Shown here: positions 1-7,998 of the stretch, piece after piece | Numbering within the stretch: position 1 is the first letter of the stretch | How the letters are laid out: the number at the start of each line of letters is the position of its first letter | Assembly (NCBI RefSeq): GCF_014489615.1 | Contig: NZ_CP060825.1 | Coordinates: forward strand, 2,701,001 to 2,765,000 | Reading direction: 5' to 3' | DNA from: Streptomyces genisteinicus | Lineage (GTDB): Bacteria; Actinomycetota; Actinomycetes; Streptomycetales; Streptomycetaceae | Length of the DNA stretch: 64,000 bases | The notes under the pieces: generated by a model | Seen by the model: only the letters and a program-made list of their open reading frames with translations | Database searches by the model: none | Told to the model about the DNA's origin: nothing | Position numbers and translations under genes: made by a program

Positions 1-103
1 GGTGCACGGCATCGACCTGATCAACCGCGGCTACGAGAACTTCATGGAGAAGCTGGAGAAGCTCGGCGCGAAGGTGGAACTGCCGGGCGGCCCGCTCGTC
101 TGA
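1..103 (+). CDS. murA: UDP-N-acetylglucosamine 1-carboxyvinyltransferase (MurA), C-terminal end only
   Basis: Only the last 33 codons are in the window, read from base 2 and ending in TGA at 101-103. The residues GIDLINRGYENFMEKL followed by GAKVELPGG match the conserved C-terminus of MurA, which transfers enolpyruvate from PEP to UDP-GlcNAc in the first committed step of peptidoglycan synthesis in the cytoplasm. The catalytic Cys loop lies upstream of the window and cannot be checked. Adjacency to an HU gene fits the Streptomyces murA-hupA order. MurA could be one of two paralogues, which this fragment cannot decide. Confidence 0.85.
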   Translation, partial: VHGIDLINRGYENFMEKLEKLGAKVELPGGPLV

Positions 104-900
104 CCCCGTGCCGCGCACCGCGTGCGCGGCACCCCCACCCACGCACGGCCCTCGCGGGGTTCGCTCCGCGGGGGCCGGTGGTGTGTGCGGGCACGGGGGC
201 GGGGGCGGGGCGCCTGCGGCGGGCTCCTCCCCCACCCCGCCCCTTCCCGAAACCGGGCTCCGCCCGGACCCCCGTACCGCGCTCCGCGCGGTGTCCTCAA
301 TCGCCGGACGGGCTGACGGTGCCGGCCCCGCGGGCGCGGCGCTCCTTCCCGGCCTCGCGGCGTCCATGGCGGTTCCCCGCCCCGACGGCGTTCGAGGCGT
401 GTTGCCCGCCCCGCCGGCGTTCGGGCCCCTCCCGGCTTCGCCGGACCCCGATGCGTCTTCCCGACCGCGACGACGATTGAGGCGCCTTCCCGGCCCCGCC
501 GGCGTCCGGGCCCTTTCCGGCTTCGCCGGACCCGGTGCGCCATCCTGACCGCGCCGGCGTTTGAGGCGCGTTCCCGGCCCCGCCGGCGTCCGATACGCCT
601 TCCCGACTACGACGACGTCCGATACCGCCTCCCGCCCGCGACGGCGCTTGAGGCGCGTTCCCGGCCCCAGCCCCGCCGGCGATCGAGGCGCCTTCTCAGC
701 CTCGCCGGCGATGGAGGCGCGGGGCCCGGGGCGGAGCCCCGGTTGCGGGAAGGGCAGCCCCCAGCCCCGCCGGCACCCAAGGCGCCTTCCCAGCCCCGCC
801 GGCGATTGAGGCGCGGGGCCCGGGGCGGAGCCCCGGTTGTGGGAAGGGGCGGGGTGGGGAAGGAGCCCGCCGCAGGCGGCCACCCCCGCGCCCCCACCAC
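104..900. repeat. GC-rich intergenic repeat field with an inverted outer pair
   Basis: No convincing gene lies here. The interior is built from degenerate copies of a unit carrying GGCG(T/A)TTGAGGCGC followed by CCCGGCCCCGCCGG, near 470, 555, 640, 680, 705 and 800. Two longer elements frame it: 211-270 and the reverse complement of 819-880 share a core that includes GGGAAGGGGCGGGG and GGAGCCCGCCGCAGGCG. A further same-strand partial copy sits at about 711-757. Open frames across it are low-complexity Arg/Pro/Ala and are taken as shadows. It resembles the dispersed palindromic intergenic repeats seen in many Streptomyces genomes; a link to murA termination or to mobility is inference. Confidence 0.7.
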
Positions 901-912
901 CCCCGCAACGCC

Positions 913-946
913 GGAGGGCGGGCACCGATGCCGGTGCCCGCCCTCC
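913..946 (-). terminator. hairpin terminator downstream of hupA
   Basis: A perfect 15-bp stem (arms 913-927 and 932-946) closes a 4-nt loop about 35 bases past the hupA stop on the minus strand. There is no clear U-tract, as is common for Streptomyces terminators. It may also stop leftover murA transcription from the other side. Confidence 0.7.
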
Positions 947-979
947 GTGTGCCTGGGGCGCCTGACGCGCCCCGGCGCC

Positions 980-1261
980 TTACTTGCCCTTGGCGGCTTC
1001 CTTGAGCTTCGAGCCCGCGGAGACCTTCACGCTGTAGCCGGCCGGGATCTGGATGGGGTCGCCGGTCTGCGGGTTGCGAGCGGTGCGAGCGGCACGGTGG
1101 GTGCGCTCGAAGGTCAGGAAGCCGGGAATGGTGACCTTCTCGTCGCCCTTGGCGACGACCTCGCCGACGGTCTCGGCGAGAGCGGCCAGAACGGCGTCGG
1201 CGTCCTTGCGGGTCACCTCGGCGCGGTCGGCCAGCGCGGCCACCAGCTCACTGCGGTTCAT
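980..1261 (-). CDS. hupA: HU family nucleoid-associated DNA-binding protein
   Basis: A 93-residue protein starting MNRSELVAAL, the normal length for HU. It carries the bacterial HU signature around residues 46-65 (GFLTFERTHRAARTARNPQTG region) including the beta-arm with the N-P-Q-T-G turn that inserts into the minor groove. HU bends and compacts DNA in the nucleoid as a dimer. The ATG at 1261 is preceded by GGGAG about 6 bases upstream; in-frame codons further upstream lack a ribosome site and do not resemble HU. It has no basic C-terminal tail, so it is the short HupA-type rather than the tailed HupS-type of Streptomyces. Followed by a hairpin terminator. Confidence 0.95.
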   Translation of the reverse strand: MNRSELVAALADRAEVTRKDADAVLAALAETVGEVVAKGDEKVTIPGFLTFERTHRAARTARNPQTGDPIQIPAGYSVKVSAGSKLKEAAKGK

Positions 1262-1596
1262 GTTGTTACTCCCGTGTTCTTCTTGCTGTTGAGGCGTGCC
1301 ACGCGGCAGGGCCGCAGGAGGCACAGCAAAGCTGATGCTGCCAGGGCCCTCGGACATTCCCCGGACCCGGGTCTGCTGTCAGACCCTCGCGCCCGAATAG
1401 GCATCCTGCCCCCACCACCGGCGGGAACGCCAATCCGGCACTCTCCCGAGTCACACGAAAAGCGCCACAGCCCCGTCGCGGTGACGTTGCGTCGACTGTG
1501 CCGGGACTCCTCGGAGCGGTCGCGGGCTCATGATCCGCCACCCTAGAGGGGGATTTGGGATGCTGCGACCCGCGACGCGCCGTATGTCGGGCCGGG
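1262..1596. other. hupA upstream region, no gene seen
   Basis: These 335 bases between malic enzyme and hupA (both minus strand) show no coding pattern. A TAGGGT hexamer (minus strand, 1540-1545) fits the TANNNT -10 form but would give a leader near 280 nt and no good -35 is visible. No strong terminator was seen after malic enzyme. Confidence 0.4.
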
Positions 1597-3030
1597 TCAG
1601 GCCTGAGCGGTGGTCGTCACACCCGCGCCCGCGGCCTTCGCGGCGTCGCGTACGGCACCGGCGACGGCACCCGCGACCTTGTCGTTGAAGACGGAGGGGA
1701 TGATGTAGTTCGGGTTGAGCTCGTCGTCCGTGACGACGTTCGCGAGCGCGGCCGCGGCCGCGAGCATCATCTCGGTGTTGACGGTGCGCGACTGGGCGTC
1801 CAGCAGACCGCGGAACACACCCGGGAAGACCAGCACGTTGTTGATCTGGTTGGGGAAGTCCGACCGCCCGGTGGCCACAACTGCCGCCGTCTGGCGTGCG
1901 ATTGCCGGGTCGACCTCGGGGTCCGGGTTCGCGAGCGCGAACACGATGGCGCCGTCCGCCATCGCGGCCACGTCCTCGGCGCCGAGGACGTTGGGGGCCG
2001 AGACGCCGATGAACACGTCGGCGCCCACGACCGCTTCCTTGAGGGTGCCGGTGACGCCCTCCGGGTTGGTGTTGTCGGCGATCCAGCGCAGCGGCGAGTC
2101 GACGGCGGCGTTCACCAGGTCCTCGCGGTCCGCGTGCACCACTCCGTGGATGTCGGCGACGACGGCGTGCTTGACGCCGGCCGCCAGCAGCAGCTTGAGG
2201 ATCGCGGTGCCGGCCGCGCCCGCGCCGGACATGACCACGCGCACGTCGGAGACCGACTTGCCCACCACACGCAGGGCGTTGGTGAGGGAGGCGAGGACGA
2301 CGATCGCGGTGCCGTGCTGGTCGTCGTGGAAGACGGGGATGTCCAGGGCCTCGCGCAGCCGGGCCTCGATCTCGAAGCAGCGCGGCGCGGAGATGTCCTC
2401 CAGGTTGATGCCCGCGAAGCCGGGCGCGATGGCCTTGACGATCTCGACGATGGCGTCGGTGTCCTGGGTGTCCAGGCAGATCGGCCAGGCGTCGATGCCG
2501 GCGAACCGCTTGAAGAGGGCGGCCTTGCCCTCCATGACGGGCAGCGCGGCCTTGGGGCCGATGTTGCCGAGGCCGAGCACGGCCGATCCGTCCGTCACCA
2601 CTGCAACGGAGTTGCGCTTGATGGTGAGCCGGCGGGCGTCCTCGGGGTTCTCGGCGATGGCCATGCAGACCCGCGCCACACCCGGGGTGTAGATCATCGA
2701 CAGGTCGTCGCGGTTGCGGATGGGGTGCTTGGACGCCATCTCGATCTTGCCGCCGAGGTGCATCAGGAACGTACGGTCGGAGACCTTGCCGAGGACGACG
2801 CCCTCGATGTCCCGCAGGCCCTCGACGATCTCGTCGGCGTGCGCGGTGGAGCTCGCGGCGATCGTGACGTCGATGCGCAGCTTCTCGTGGCCGGATGCGG
2901 TCACGTCGAGGCCGGTCACGGACCCGCCGGAGGATTCCACGGCGGTGGTGAGCTGGGAGACCGCGGTTCCGCTCGCGGGCACCTCCAGCCGGACCGTCAT
3001 CGAGTACGAGACGCTTGGCGCCGTTGCCAT
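1597..3030 (-). CDS. NAD(P)-dependent malic enzyme with N-terminal ACT domain
   Basis: A 477-residue protein converting malate to pyruvate plus CO2 in the cytoplasm, an anaplerotic or gluconeogenic node. Residues 8-90 look like an ACT regulatory domain (SMTVRLEVP and a second beta-alpha-beta half). The catalytic part follows: YTPGVA at 114-119, VTDGSAVLGLGNIGP from 145, FHDDQHGTA at 234-242 with the metal-binding acidic pair, then the Rossmann glycine motif GAGAAG at 269-274. The C-terminus carries FPNQINNVLVFPG, typical of the bacterial short malic enzymes without a phosphotransacetylase domain. The ATG is preceded by AGAGGA. Cofactor preference (NAD or NADP) cannot be fixed from sequence alone. 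Strong family call. Confidence 0.93.
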   Translation of the reverse strand: MATAPSVSYSMTVRLEVPASGTAVSQLTTAVESSGGSVTGLDVTASGHEKLRIDVTIAASSTAHADEIVEGLRDIEGVVLGKVSDRTFLMHLGGKIEMASKHPIRNRDDLSMIYTPGVARVCMAIAENPEDARRLTIKRNSVAVVTDGSAVLGLGNIGPKAALPVMEGKAALFKRFAGIDAWPICLDTQDTDAIVEIVKAIAPGFAGINLEDISAPRCFEIEARLREALDIPVFHDDQHGTAIVVLASLTNALRVVGKSVSDVRVVMSGAGAAGTAILKLLLAAGVKHAVVADIHGVVHADREDLVNAAVDSPLRWIADNTNPEGVTGTLKEAVVGADVFIGVSAPNVLGAEDVAAMADGAIVFALANPDPEVDPAIARQTAAVVATGRSDFPNQINNVLVFPGVFRGLLDAQSRTVNTEMMLAAAAALANVVTDDELNPNYIIPSVFNDKVAGAVAGAVRDAAKAAGAGVTTTAQA

Positions 3031-3113
3031 GACCGGGTTCCTCTGCTTTCCCTAGCTTCGCTGCTGCGCGGCACCGCGGCCGGGGCCCGGGCAGCGCTCT
3101 CCGATGGTGACAC

Positions 3114-3127
3114 CTACCCGCGAGTAG
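3114..3127. promoter_or_regulatory. quasi-palindromic candidate operator upstream of malic enzyme
   Basis: CTACCCGCGAGTAG is a 14-bp palindrome with one mismatched pair, lying about 84 bases upstream of the malic enzyme start. A TACTTT hexamer (minus strand, 3155-3160) just beyond it could be the -10 of the malic enzyme promoter, which would put the palindrome downstream of the start point, a usual place for a repressor site. The regulator is unknown. Confidence 0.35.
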
Positions 3128-3254
3128 CAGGTAATGCGGTCATTTAGTTTTCGGAAAGTATCTTCCACGATACGAGAAGCAGCCTACGGGATCGCGCCGC
3201 GCAGCAGAAGACCGGGAAGCGGAAGAGGTCCGCGAAACGGCGGAGGCCGGCGAA

Positions 3255-3405
3255 ACGGAAGAGGTCCGGGTCACCGAGGGGTGACCCGGACCTCTGTCCG
3301 GAAGAAGTGGCACCGACCCGCCATGCTCGCCTCGCGGCAAGTGGTCGCTCGTAGCGACGAAGGTTGGGCCCGGGGGCTTGGATCGAGCCGGTGCCACACC
3401 CAGGC
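3255..3405 (-). ncRNA. probable small RNA between HelD-like helicase and malic enzyme
   Basis: On the minus strand a structured stretch begins near 3400 and ends in a very strong hairpin at 3260-3295. An 8-bp closing helix pairs GTGGCACC (3308-3315 on the plus strand) with GGTGCCAC (3391-3398), enclosing about 75 bases with further internal complementarity (TCGCTACGAGCGA near 3345). There is no open frame with a ribosome site. I recall that S. coelicolor has a small RNA named scr2952 in this same gap; identity with it is inferred from position only. It could instead be the 3' UTR of the helicase mRNA. Confidence 0.5.
3260..3295 (-). terminator. strong intrinsic terminator of the putative small RNA
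   Basis: A perfect 16-bp stem (3260-3275 with 3280-3295) closes a GAGG loop on the plus strand. On the minus strand it is followed by TTCCGTTTC, a weak U-rich tail. It would separate helicase or small-RNA transcription from malic enzyme. Confidence 0.8.
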
Positions 3406-3551
3406 TAACGCACCACCCGGGGAAGTGATTCCCCTGCGGCACGTTGACTCGCCGTCAGTCCGCGCGGCCCCGTGCGGAGCGCCCGCCGGGAGCCACCCGG
3501 ACGGCGCGGCCGCCCGCGGGAGCCGGCCCGCGGCGCCCGCGGGCCGTTCCG

Positions 3552-5933
3552 TCAGTCCCGCAGCAGGTCGGGGACCCCGTCCCCGTCCGGCTGGTCCCGG
3601 CGCGCCGAGACGACGGTGAGCTGCTGCGTCGCCCGGGTGAGGGCCACGTACAGCACCCGCAGTCCGGCGGGGCTCTCGTCGGCGATCTCGGCCGGCGAGA
3701 CCACGACCGTGGCGTCGTACTCCAGGCCCTTCGCCTCCAGCGAACCGAGCGCCACCACCCGCTCGCCGAGGCCGGCGAGCCAGCGGGCGGCCTGCTCGCG
3801 GCGGTGCATCGCCACCACGACGCCGACCGTGCCGTCCACCGAGTCCAGCAGCCGCTCCGCCTCGGAGCGCACGGTGTCCGCGAGGTCGCCGCCGTCGGGC
3901 ACCACCGCGAAACGGGGGCGCACGCCGGTGGAACGCACCGCGGCGGGCGAGCGCATCCCGGGCATCGCCAGCGCGAGGACCTTCGCCGCGAGCTCGGCGA
4001 TCTCGGCCGGGTTGCGGTAGTTCACCGTCAGCTCGAAACGCCGCCGGGGTCGGGTGCCGAGCGCCTCGTCCCGCGCCTCGGCGGCCTCGTCGGGCGAGGA
4101 CCAGGAGGACTGCGCGGGGTCGCCGACCACGGTCCAGGTCGCGTGGCGGCCGCGACGGCCGACCATGCGCCACTGCATCGGGGTCAGGTCCTGCGCCTCG
4201 TCGACGATGACGTGGGCGTACTCGGTGCGTTCGGCGGCCAGCCGCTCGGCGCGCTCCCGCTGCGACTCCTCGCGCTGCGGCATCAGCTCCTCCAGGCCGG
4301 TGAGCTGGTCCAGCGGGTCGAACTCGCGCTTCCTGCGGGGCCGCGCGGGCGCGCCGAGCAGCGCACCGAGCTCGTCGAGCAGGGCGACGTCGTGGACCGA
4401 CAGCGCCTCGCGCCGCAGCGACCGGGCGAGCCGGCGCACCTCACCGGGGTTGAGGACCCGCCGGGCCCAGCGGCCGAGGCGCCGCTCGTCCGCCATGGCG
4501 GCCAGCACCCCGCGGGGGGTCAGCTCGGGCCACCAGGCGTCGAGGAAGGCGAGGAAGCTGTCCTCCGACGTGACGTCCTCGTCGAAGGAGGAGCGCAGCT
4601 CGGCGGCGAGCTCGGGGTCGCCCGGGTGCCGGCCGGCGGCTCCCGACTTGGCGTAGAGGGCGTCCAGCAGCAGCCGGCGGGCCCGCGGGCGGAGCAGGTT
4701 GACGGGCGTGGTGCCGCCGAGGGCGTTGTGCCGGATGCGCTGGAGTTCGTCGGCCTCCAGCTCCAGGCGGCGGCCGAAGACCACCACCCGCAGCCGGTCG
4801 GGGGTGGTCGTCGCCGCGGGCTCCTCCCCCAGGGCGAGCTGTCCCCCGGCGGGCGCGGACGGCTGCTCCAGCGCGCCCCTGGCCGCCTTGCGCAGCACCT
4901 TCAGCATCCGGGAGGAGCCCTTGACGCGGGCGACCGCCGGTTCGTCGTACGCGGTGGCCTCGGCCCCGTCGACGAGTGAGCCGACGGCGCGGATGGCGAC
5001 CTGGCCCTCCTCGCCGAGCGAGGGCAGCACGCCCTCGGTGTAGGCGACCAGCAGCGGCGTCGGCGAGACGATGAGGATGCCGCCGGAGTATCTGCGCCGG
5101 TCCTTGTAGAGGAGGTAGGCCGCCCGGTGCAGGGCCACGGCCGTCTTCCCGGTGCCGGGGCCGCCCTCCACGTACGTGACGGACGCGGCGGGGGCCCGGA
5201 TGACCAGGTCCTGCTCGGCCTGGATGGAGGCGACGATGTCGCGCATGGTGTGGCTGCGGGCCTGGCCCAGGGCGGCCATCAGGGCGCCGTCGCCGACGAC
5301 GGCCAGCGGGGCGCCGTCGAGGGAGGCGGTGAGCTCGGGGCGCATCAGGTCGTCCTCGACGCCGAGGACCTTGCGCCCGCGCGAGCGGATGACCCGGCGC
5401 CGCACGACCCGGCCGGGCTCGACCGGTGTGGACCGGTAGAAGGGGGCCGCGGCCGGGGCGCGCCAGTCGATCACGAGCGGCGCGTAGTCGGCGTCGAGCA
5501 CGCCGATCCGGCCGATGTGGAGGGTCTCGCCGATCGGGGCGGTGCCGTCGTCACGGACCGCGTCGTCGGCGGGCTCCACGGAGGTGTGGGCGCCGTCGGG
5601 GCCCCGTTCGCCGTCCTTGCCGTACAGCAGGTCGATCCTGCCGAAGAGGAAGTCCTCGAACTCGTTGTTGAGCCGGTTGAGGTGGACGCCGGCACGGAAG
5701 ACCTGGGCGTCCCGCTCGGCGAGCGCGCCGGGCGTGCCGACCTGGCCCCGCTTGGCGGCGTCGTCCATCAGGAACTCCGCCTCGTGGATCTTCTCCTCCA
5801 GACGGCGGTAGACCCGGTCCAGATGGACCTGTTCGACGCCGATCTCACGGTCTCGCACCGAATCGGCGGCGGACGCGGCCGCCGGAACGGTCACGGAATC
5901 GACTACGGAATCAGCGGCATCCTGCGCGGCCAC
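3552..5933 (-). CDS. HelD-like superfamily 1 helicase/ATPase (RNA polymerase-associated type)
   Basis: A 793-residue protein. The N-terminal 30-110 region is predicted coiled coil (VEQVHLDRVYRRLEEKI onward), the part that in HelD proteins inserts into the RNA polymerase secondary channel. Walker A is GGPGTGKT at 257-264, Walker B is VIVDEAQDLTPMQWR in the second half, and C-terminal SF1 motifs include VNYRNPAEIA and the final VLYVALTRATQQL. HelD-family proteins release RNA polymerase from stalled or inhibited complexes; the Streptomyces relative HelR gives rifamycin tolerance. The GTG start at 5933 has AAGGGGG 6 bases upstream. I saw no rifamycin-associated element in the upstream 370 bases, so it is probably the housekeeping HelD rather than HelR; UvrD-like repair roles are less likely. 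Confidence 0.85.
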   Translation of the reverse strand: MAAQDAADSVVDSVTVPAAASAADSVRDREIGVEQVHLDRVYRRLEEKIHEAEFLMDDAAKRGQVGTPGALAERDAQVFRAGVHLNRLNNEFEDFLFGRIDLLYGKDGERGPDGAHTSVEPADDAVRDDGTAPIGETLHIGRIGVLDADYAPLVIDWRAPAAAPFYRSTPVEPGRVVRRRVIRSRGRKVLGVEDDLMRPELTASLDGAPLAVVGDGALMAALGQARSHTMRDIVASIQAEQDLVIRAPAASVTYVEGGPGTGKTAVALHRAAYLLYKDRRRYSGGILIVSPTPLLVAYTEGVLPSLGEEGQVAIRAVGSLVDGAEATAYDEPAVARVKGSSRMLKVLRKAARGALEQPSAPAGGQLALGEEPAATTTPDRLRVVVFGRRLELEADELQRIRHNALGGTTPVNLLRPRARRLLLDALYAKSGAAGRHPGDPELAAELRSSFDEDVTSEDSFLAFLDAWWPELTPRGVLAAMADERRLGRWARRVLNPGEVRRLARSLRREALSVHDVALLDELGALLGAPARPRRKREFDPLDQLTGLEELMPQREESQRERAERLAAERTEYAHVIVDEAQDLTPMQWRMVGRRGRHATWTVVGDPAQSSWSSPDEAAEARDEALGTRPRRRFELTVNYRNPAEIAELAAKVLALAMPGMRSPAAVRSTGVRPRFAVVPDGGDLADTVRSEAERLLDSVDGTVGVVVAMHRREQAARWLAGLGERVVALGSLEAKGLEYDATVVVSPAEIADESPAGLRVLYVALTRATQQLTVVSARRDQPDGDGVPDLLRD

Positions 5934-6303
5934 CGAGGCCCCCTTCTGACGTGCACTGGGCAGCCGTCAACCGTACGGCAAGGGGGGTGGGGATTGCACC
6001 TGTGTCCGGCCTGCGGCACGGTCCGGAACCCGTACGGAACCCGTCCGGGGCAGGGCCCGGACGCCCGCGGCGCGCAAGCGGCGCGTGCGCGGCGCGTGCG
6101 CGGCGCCAGCCGGGGGCGCGGAGAGGCACGGTGCCTCGCACCTGCCGTGCGGTCCCGGCCTCCGGGTCGCGGCACGGGCCCCGCGCGGGCGGGCGGCGCC
6201 GCGCACCACGGAGCCCGCCCGCGCACCACCGGCCCCGCCGCCGTGCGGGCATGCGAACGCCCCGGGCCTCGGGGGACCGGGGGAGGCGGCCGGCGCCGGG
6301 TGG
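5934..6303. other. helicase upstream region and rsuA 3' flank, no gene seen
   Basis: These 370 bases lie between the helicase start and the rsuA stop, both minus strand. A TTGACG (minus strand, 5965-5970) could be a -35 for the helicase, but no TANNNT box stands at the right spacing. The rest is GC-only low complexity (GCGCGTGCGCGGCGCG) with short hairpins such as GTCCGGG...CCCGGAC near 6045-6065. Open frames here have poor codon usage. Confidence 0.4.
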
Positions 6304-7125
6304 CTACGCGTCGACCTCCACCAGGCGGGTGCCGTCGAAGGTGCGGACCTCGAAGCGGTCGATCTCGTCGCGGTCCATGGCCGCGCCGCCGTGGACGTAG
6401 AGCGGGTTCCTGGCCGCCTCGTGCGGGCTGTCCTCGATGCCGTATCCCCACTCGGGGACCGCCCAGGAGGTGACGACCTCCTCCTCGCCCGTGGTCGAGA
6501 CGGCGACCAGGCTGCACTTGAGGGGGCCCTTGACGTTCTTCAGCTCCAGGACGGTGTGGGTGCCCCAGCCCTTCTTCTCCAGGCCGACGACGGCGCTGAC
6601 CCTGGTCGTCGCGTCGCTGCCCTCGACCTTCTCCTCCATGTGGTGGAAGAAGGCGTCCTCGGCGGGGCTGGTGGGGTGGGGGTCGGCCGCCCGGCTGCTG
6701 CGGGTGTCGTCCGCCGTGACGACGACCGCGACCGCCGGGCCGCCGATGATCAGCGCGGCGCAGGCGGCGAGCAGGTACATCCCGCGACGGCGCTTCGCCG
6801 CCCGCTTGACCGCCACCTCGTCGAGCAGCCCGTCGAGGACCCGGGGGCTCGGCGAGGCGGGGACCACCGGTGCGGGCCTCGGCGGCGGGAAGTCGGCCGC
6901 TCCGGCCATGCCCCAGGGGTCGCCCTGGGGCGGCGCGGCCGCCGGGGGCGCGTCCGCCAGCATCGCCAGCATCGGTTCCATGCCGGAGAACTCGTCGAGA
7001 CGGGCGGCGCACAGGTCGCACCCGGCCAGATGCGCCTCGAAGGCGGAGGCGTCCGCTTCGTCGAGCACTCCGAGCACATACGCGCCGACGGCGTCGTGCA
7101 CGGACTCCTGCTCGTACCTGGTCAC
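6304..7125 (-). CDS. rsuA: anti-sigma factor RsuA, zinc-binding membrane protein
   Basis: A 273-residue protein. The N-terminus holds the zinc anti-sigma signature: His10, then H32-x3-C36-x2-C39 (HLAGCDLC), the fold that sequesters an ECF sigma factor in the cytoplasm. A single transmembrane helix lies at 116-138 after a basic patch, followed by an extracytoplasmic domain of about 130 residues. The GTG start overlaps the sigU stop by 4 bases (GTGA, 7122-7125), so the two are translationally coupled. The S. coelicolor pair at this locus is SigU (SCO2954) and RsuA (SCO2953), where RsuA inhibits SigU; the assignment rests on that recalled context plus the motifs. The extracytoplasmic sensor has no recognisable ligand domain. 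Confidence 0.85.
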   Translation of the reverse strand: MTRYEQESVHDAVGAYVLGVLDEADASAFEAHLAGCDLCAARLDEFSGMEPMLAMLADAPPAAAPPQGDPWGMAGAADFPPPRPAPVVPASPSPRVLDGLLDEVAVKRAAKRRRGMYLLAACAALIIGGPAVAVVVTADDTRSSRAADPHPTSPAEDAFFHHMEEKVEGSDATTRVSAVVGLEKKGWGTHTVLELKNVKGPLKCSLVAVSTTGEEEVVTSWAVPEWGYGIEDSPHEAARNPLYVHGGAAMDRDEIDRFEVRTFDGTRLVEVDA

Positions 7126-7742
7126 GCCGAGACCCCCCTCTCCTCCAGAGCGAGCTTCATGGAACGCAGTGCGTAGAACACGCGGGACCGCACGGTCCCG
7201 CTGGGTATGCCGAGCGTTTCGGCCGCCTCATTGACCGTACGCCCCTTGAAATACGTCTCGACAAGGACTTCCCGGTGAGCGGGTGTCAAATCGTCGAGCG
7301 CATCCGAGAGCGTCATGAGCCACAACGCCTTGTCGATCTCGTCCTCCGCGGGCATGACCTCCAGCGGCGACGGATCGACCTCCTGCGGCCGGGCCTGCCG
7401 GCTGCGGTGCGCGTCGATGACGATGCGACGGGCGACCGTCACCAGCCAGGGTCGGACAGAGCCGGTGGCCCGGTTGAGCCGGCCGGCGTTCTTCCAGGCA
7501 CGGATGAGCGTCTCCTGTACGACGTCCTCGGCGCGCTGGCGGTCGCCGGCGACGAGGCGCAGTACGTAGGCGAGCAACGGTCCGGCGTGTTCGCGGTAGA
7601 GCGCGCGCATCAACTCCTCGTCGGGGACGGAGGTGTCGGTGGGCGGCTTCTCCTCCCCGGAGCCTCCGGGACGCGGGAGATGCCCTCTGCGATGGCGGGC
7701 CCGTTGCGGACGGTCATCGGCCACGGCGGCATCCTTGCGCAC
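7122..7742 (-). CDS. sigU: ECF RNA polymerase sigma factor SigU
   Basis: A sigma-70-family ECF protein. Region 2 contains GDRQRAEDVVQETLIRAWKN (promoter -10 recognition and core binding), and region 4 ends with GIPSGTVRSRVFYALRS, the helix-turn-helix that reads the -35 box. I chose the GTG at 7742 (206 residues) because GGGAGG sits 5 bases upstream. An in-frame TTG at 7847 would add 35 residues but has only a weak purine stretch and lies outside the conserved fold. SigU directs genes for secreted proteins and differentiation control in S. coelicolor. It forms an operon with rsuA through a 4-base overlap. No C-terminal SnoaL-like extension is present. Confidence 0.88.
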   Translation of the reverse strand: MRKDAAVADDRPQRARHRRGHLPRPGGSGEEKPPTDTSVPDEELMRALYREHAGPLLAYVLRLVAGDRQRAEDVVQETLIRAWKNAGRLNRATGSVRPWLVTVARRIVIDAHRSRQARPQEVDPSPLEVMPAEDEIDKALWLMTLSDALDDLTPAHREVLVETYFKGRTVNEAAETLGIPSGTVRSRVFYALRSMKLALEERGVSA

Positions 7743-7998
7743 CTGAACCTCCCGGTCGAGACCCTGCTCACTGCACGGCTGCTGCTTGTCCCCCTGAACT
7801 ACGGGGTGGGCCGGAGGATCACTCAACGCGGGGCGAAGAAACTTCAAGATCTTTTCCGCGGAACGGGTTTCGGCGCCGCGGGAGGTGCGCGGAGCCGCGC
7901 CGAACGGCGGGCCGGCGGACCCGGGGCGCCGGACCGTAAAGCCACCGGACCGCGAACCACCGGACCACCGCCCCCCCGAACCTTCGGGCGACGGCCCG

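Noticed and set aside
107..900. Short Arg/Pro-rich ORFs in the repeat field after murA
   Set aside because: They follow the repeat units, exist in several frames at once and have no ribosome sites.
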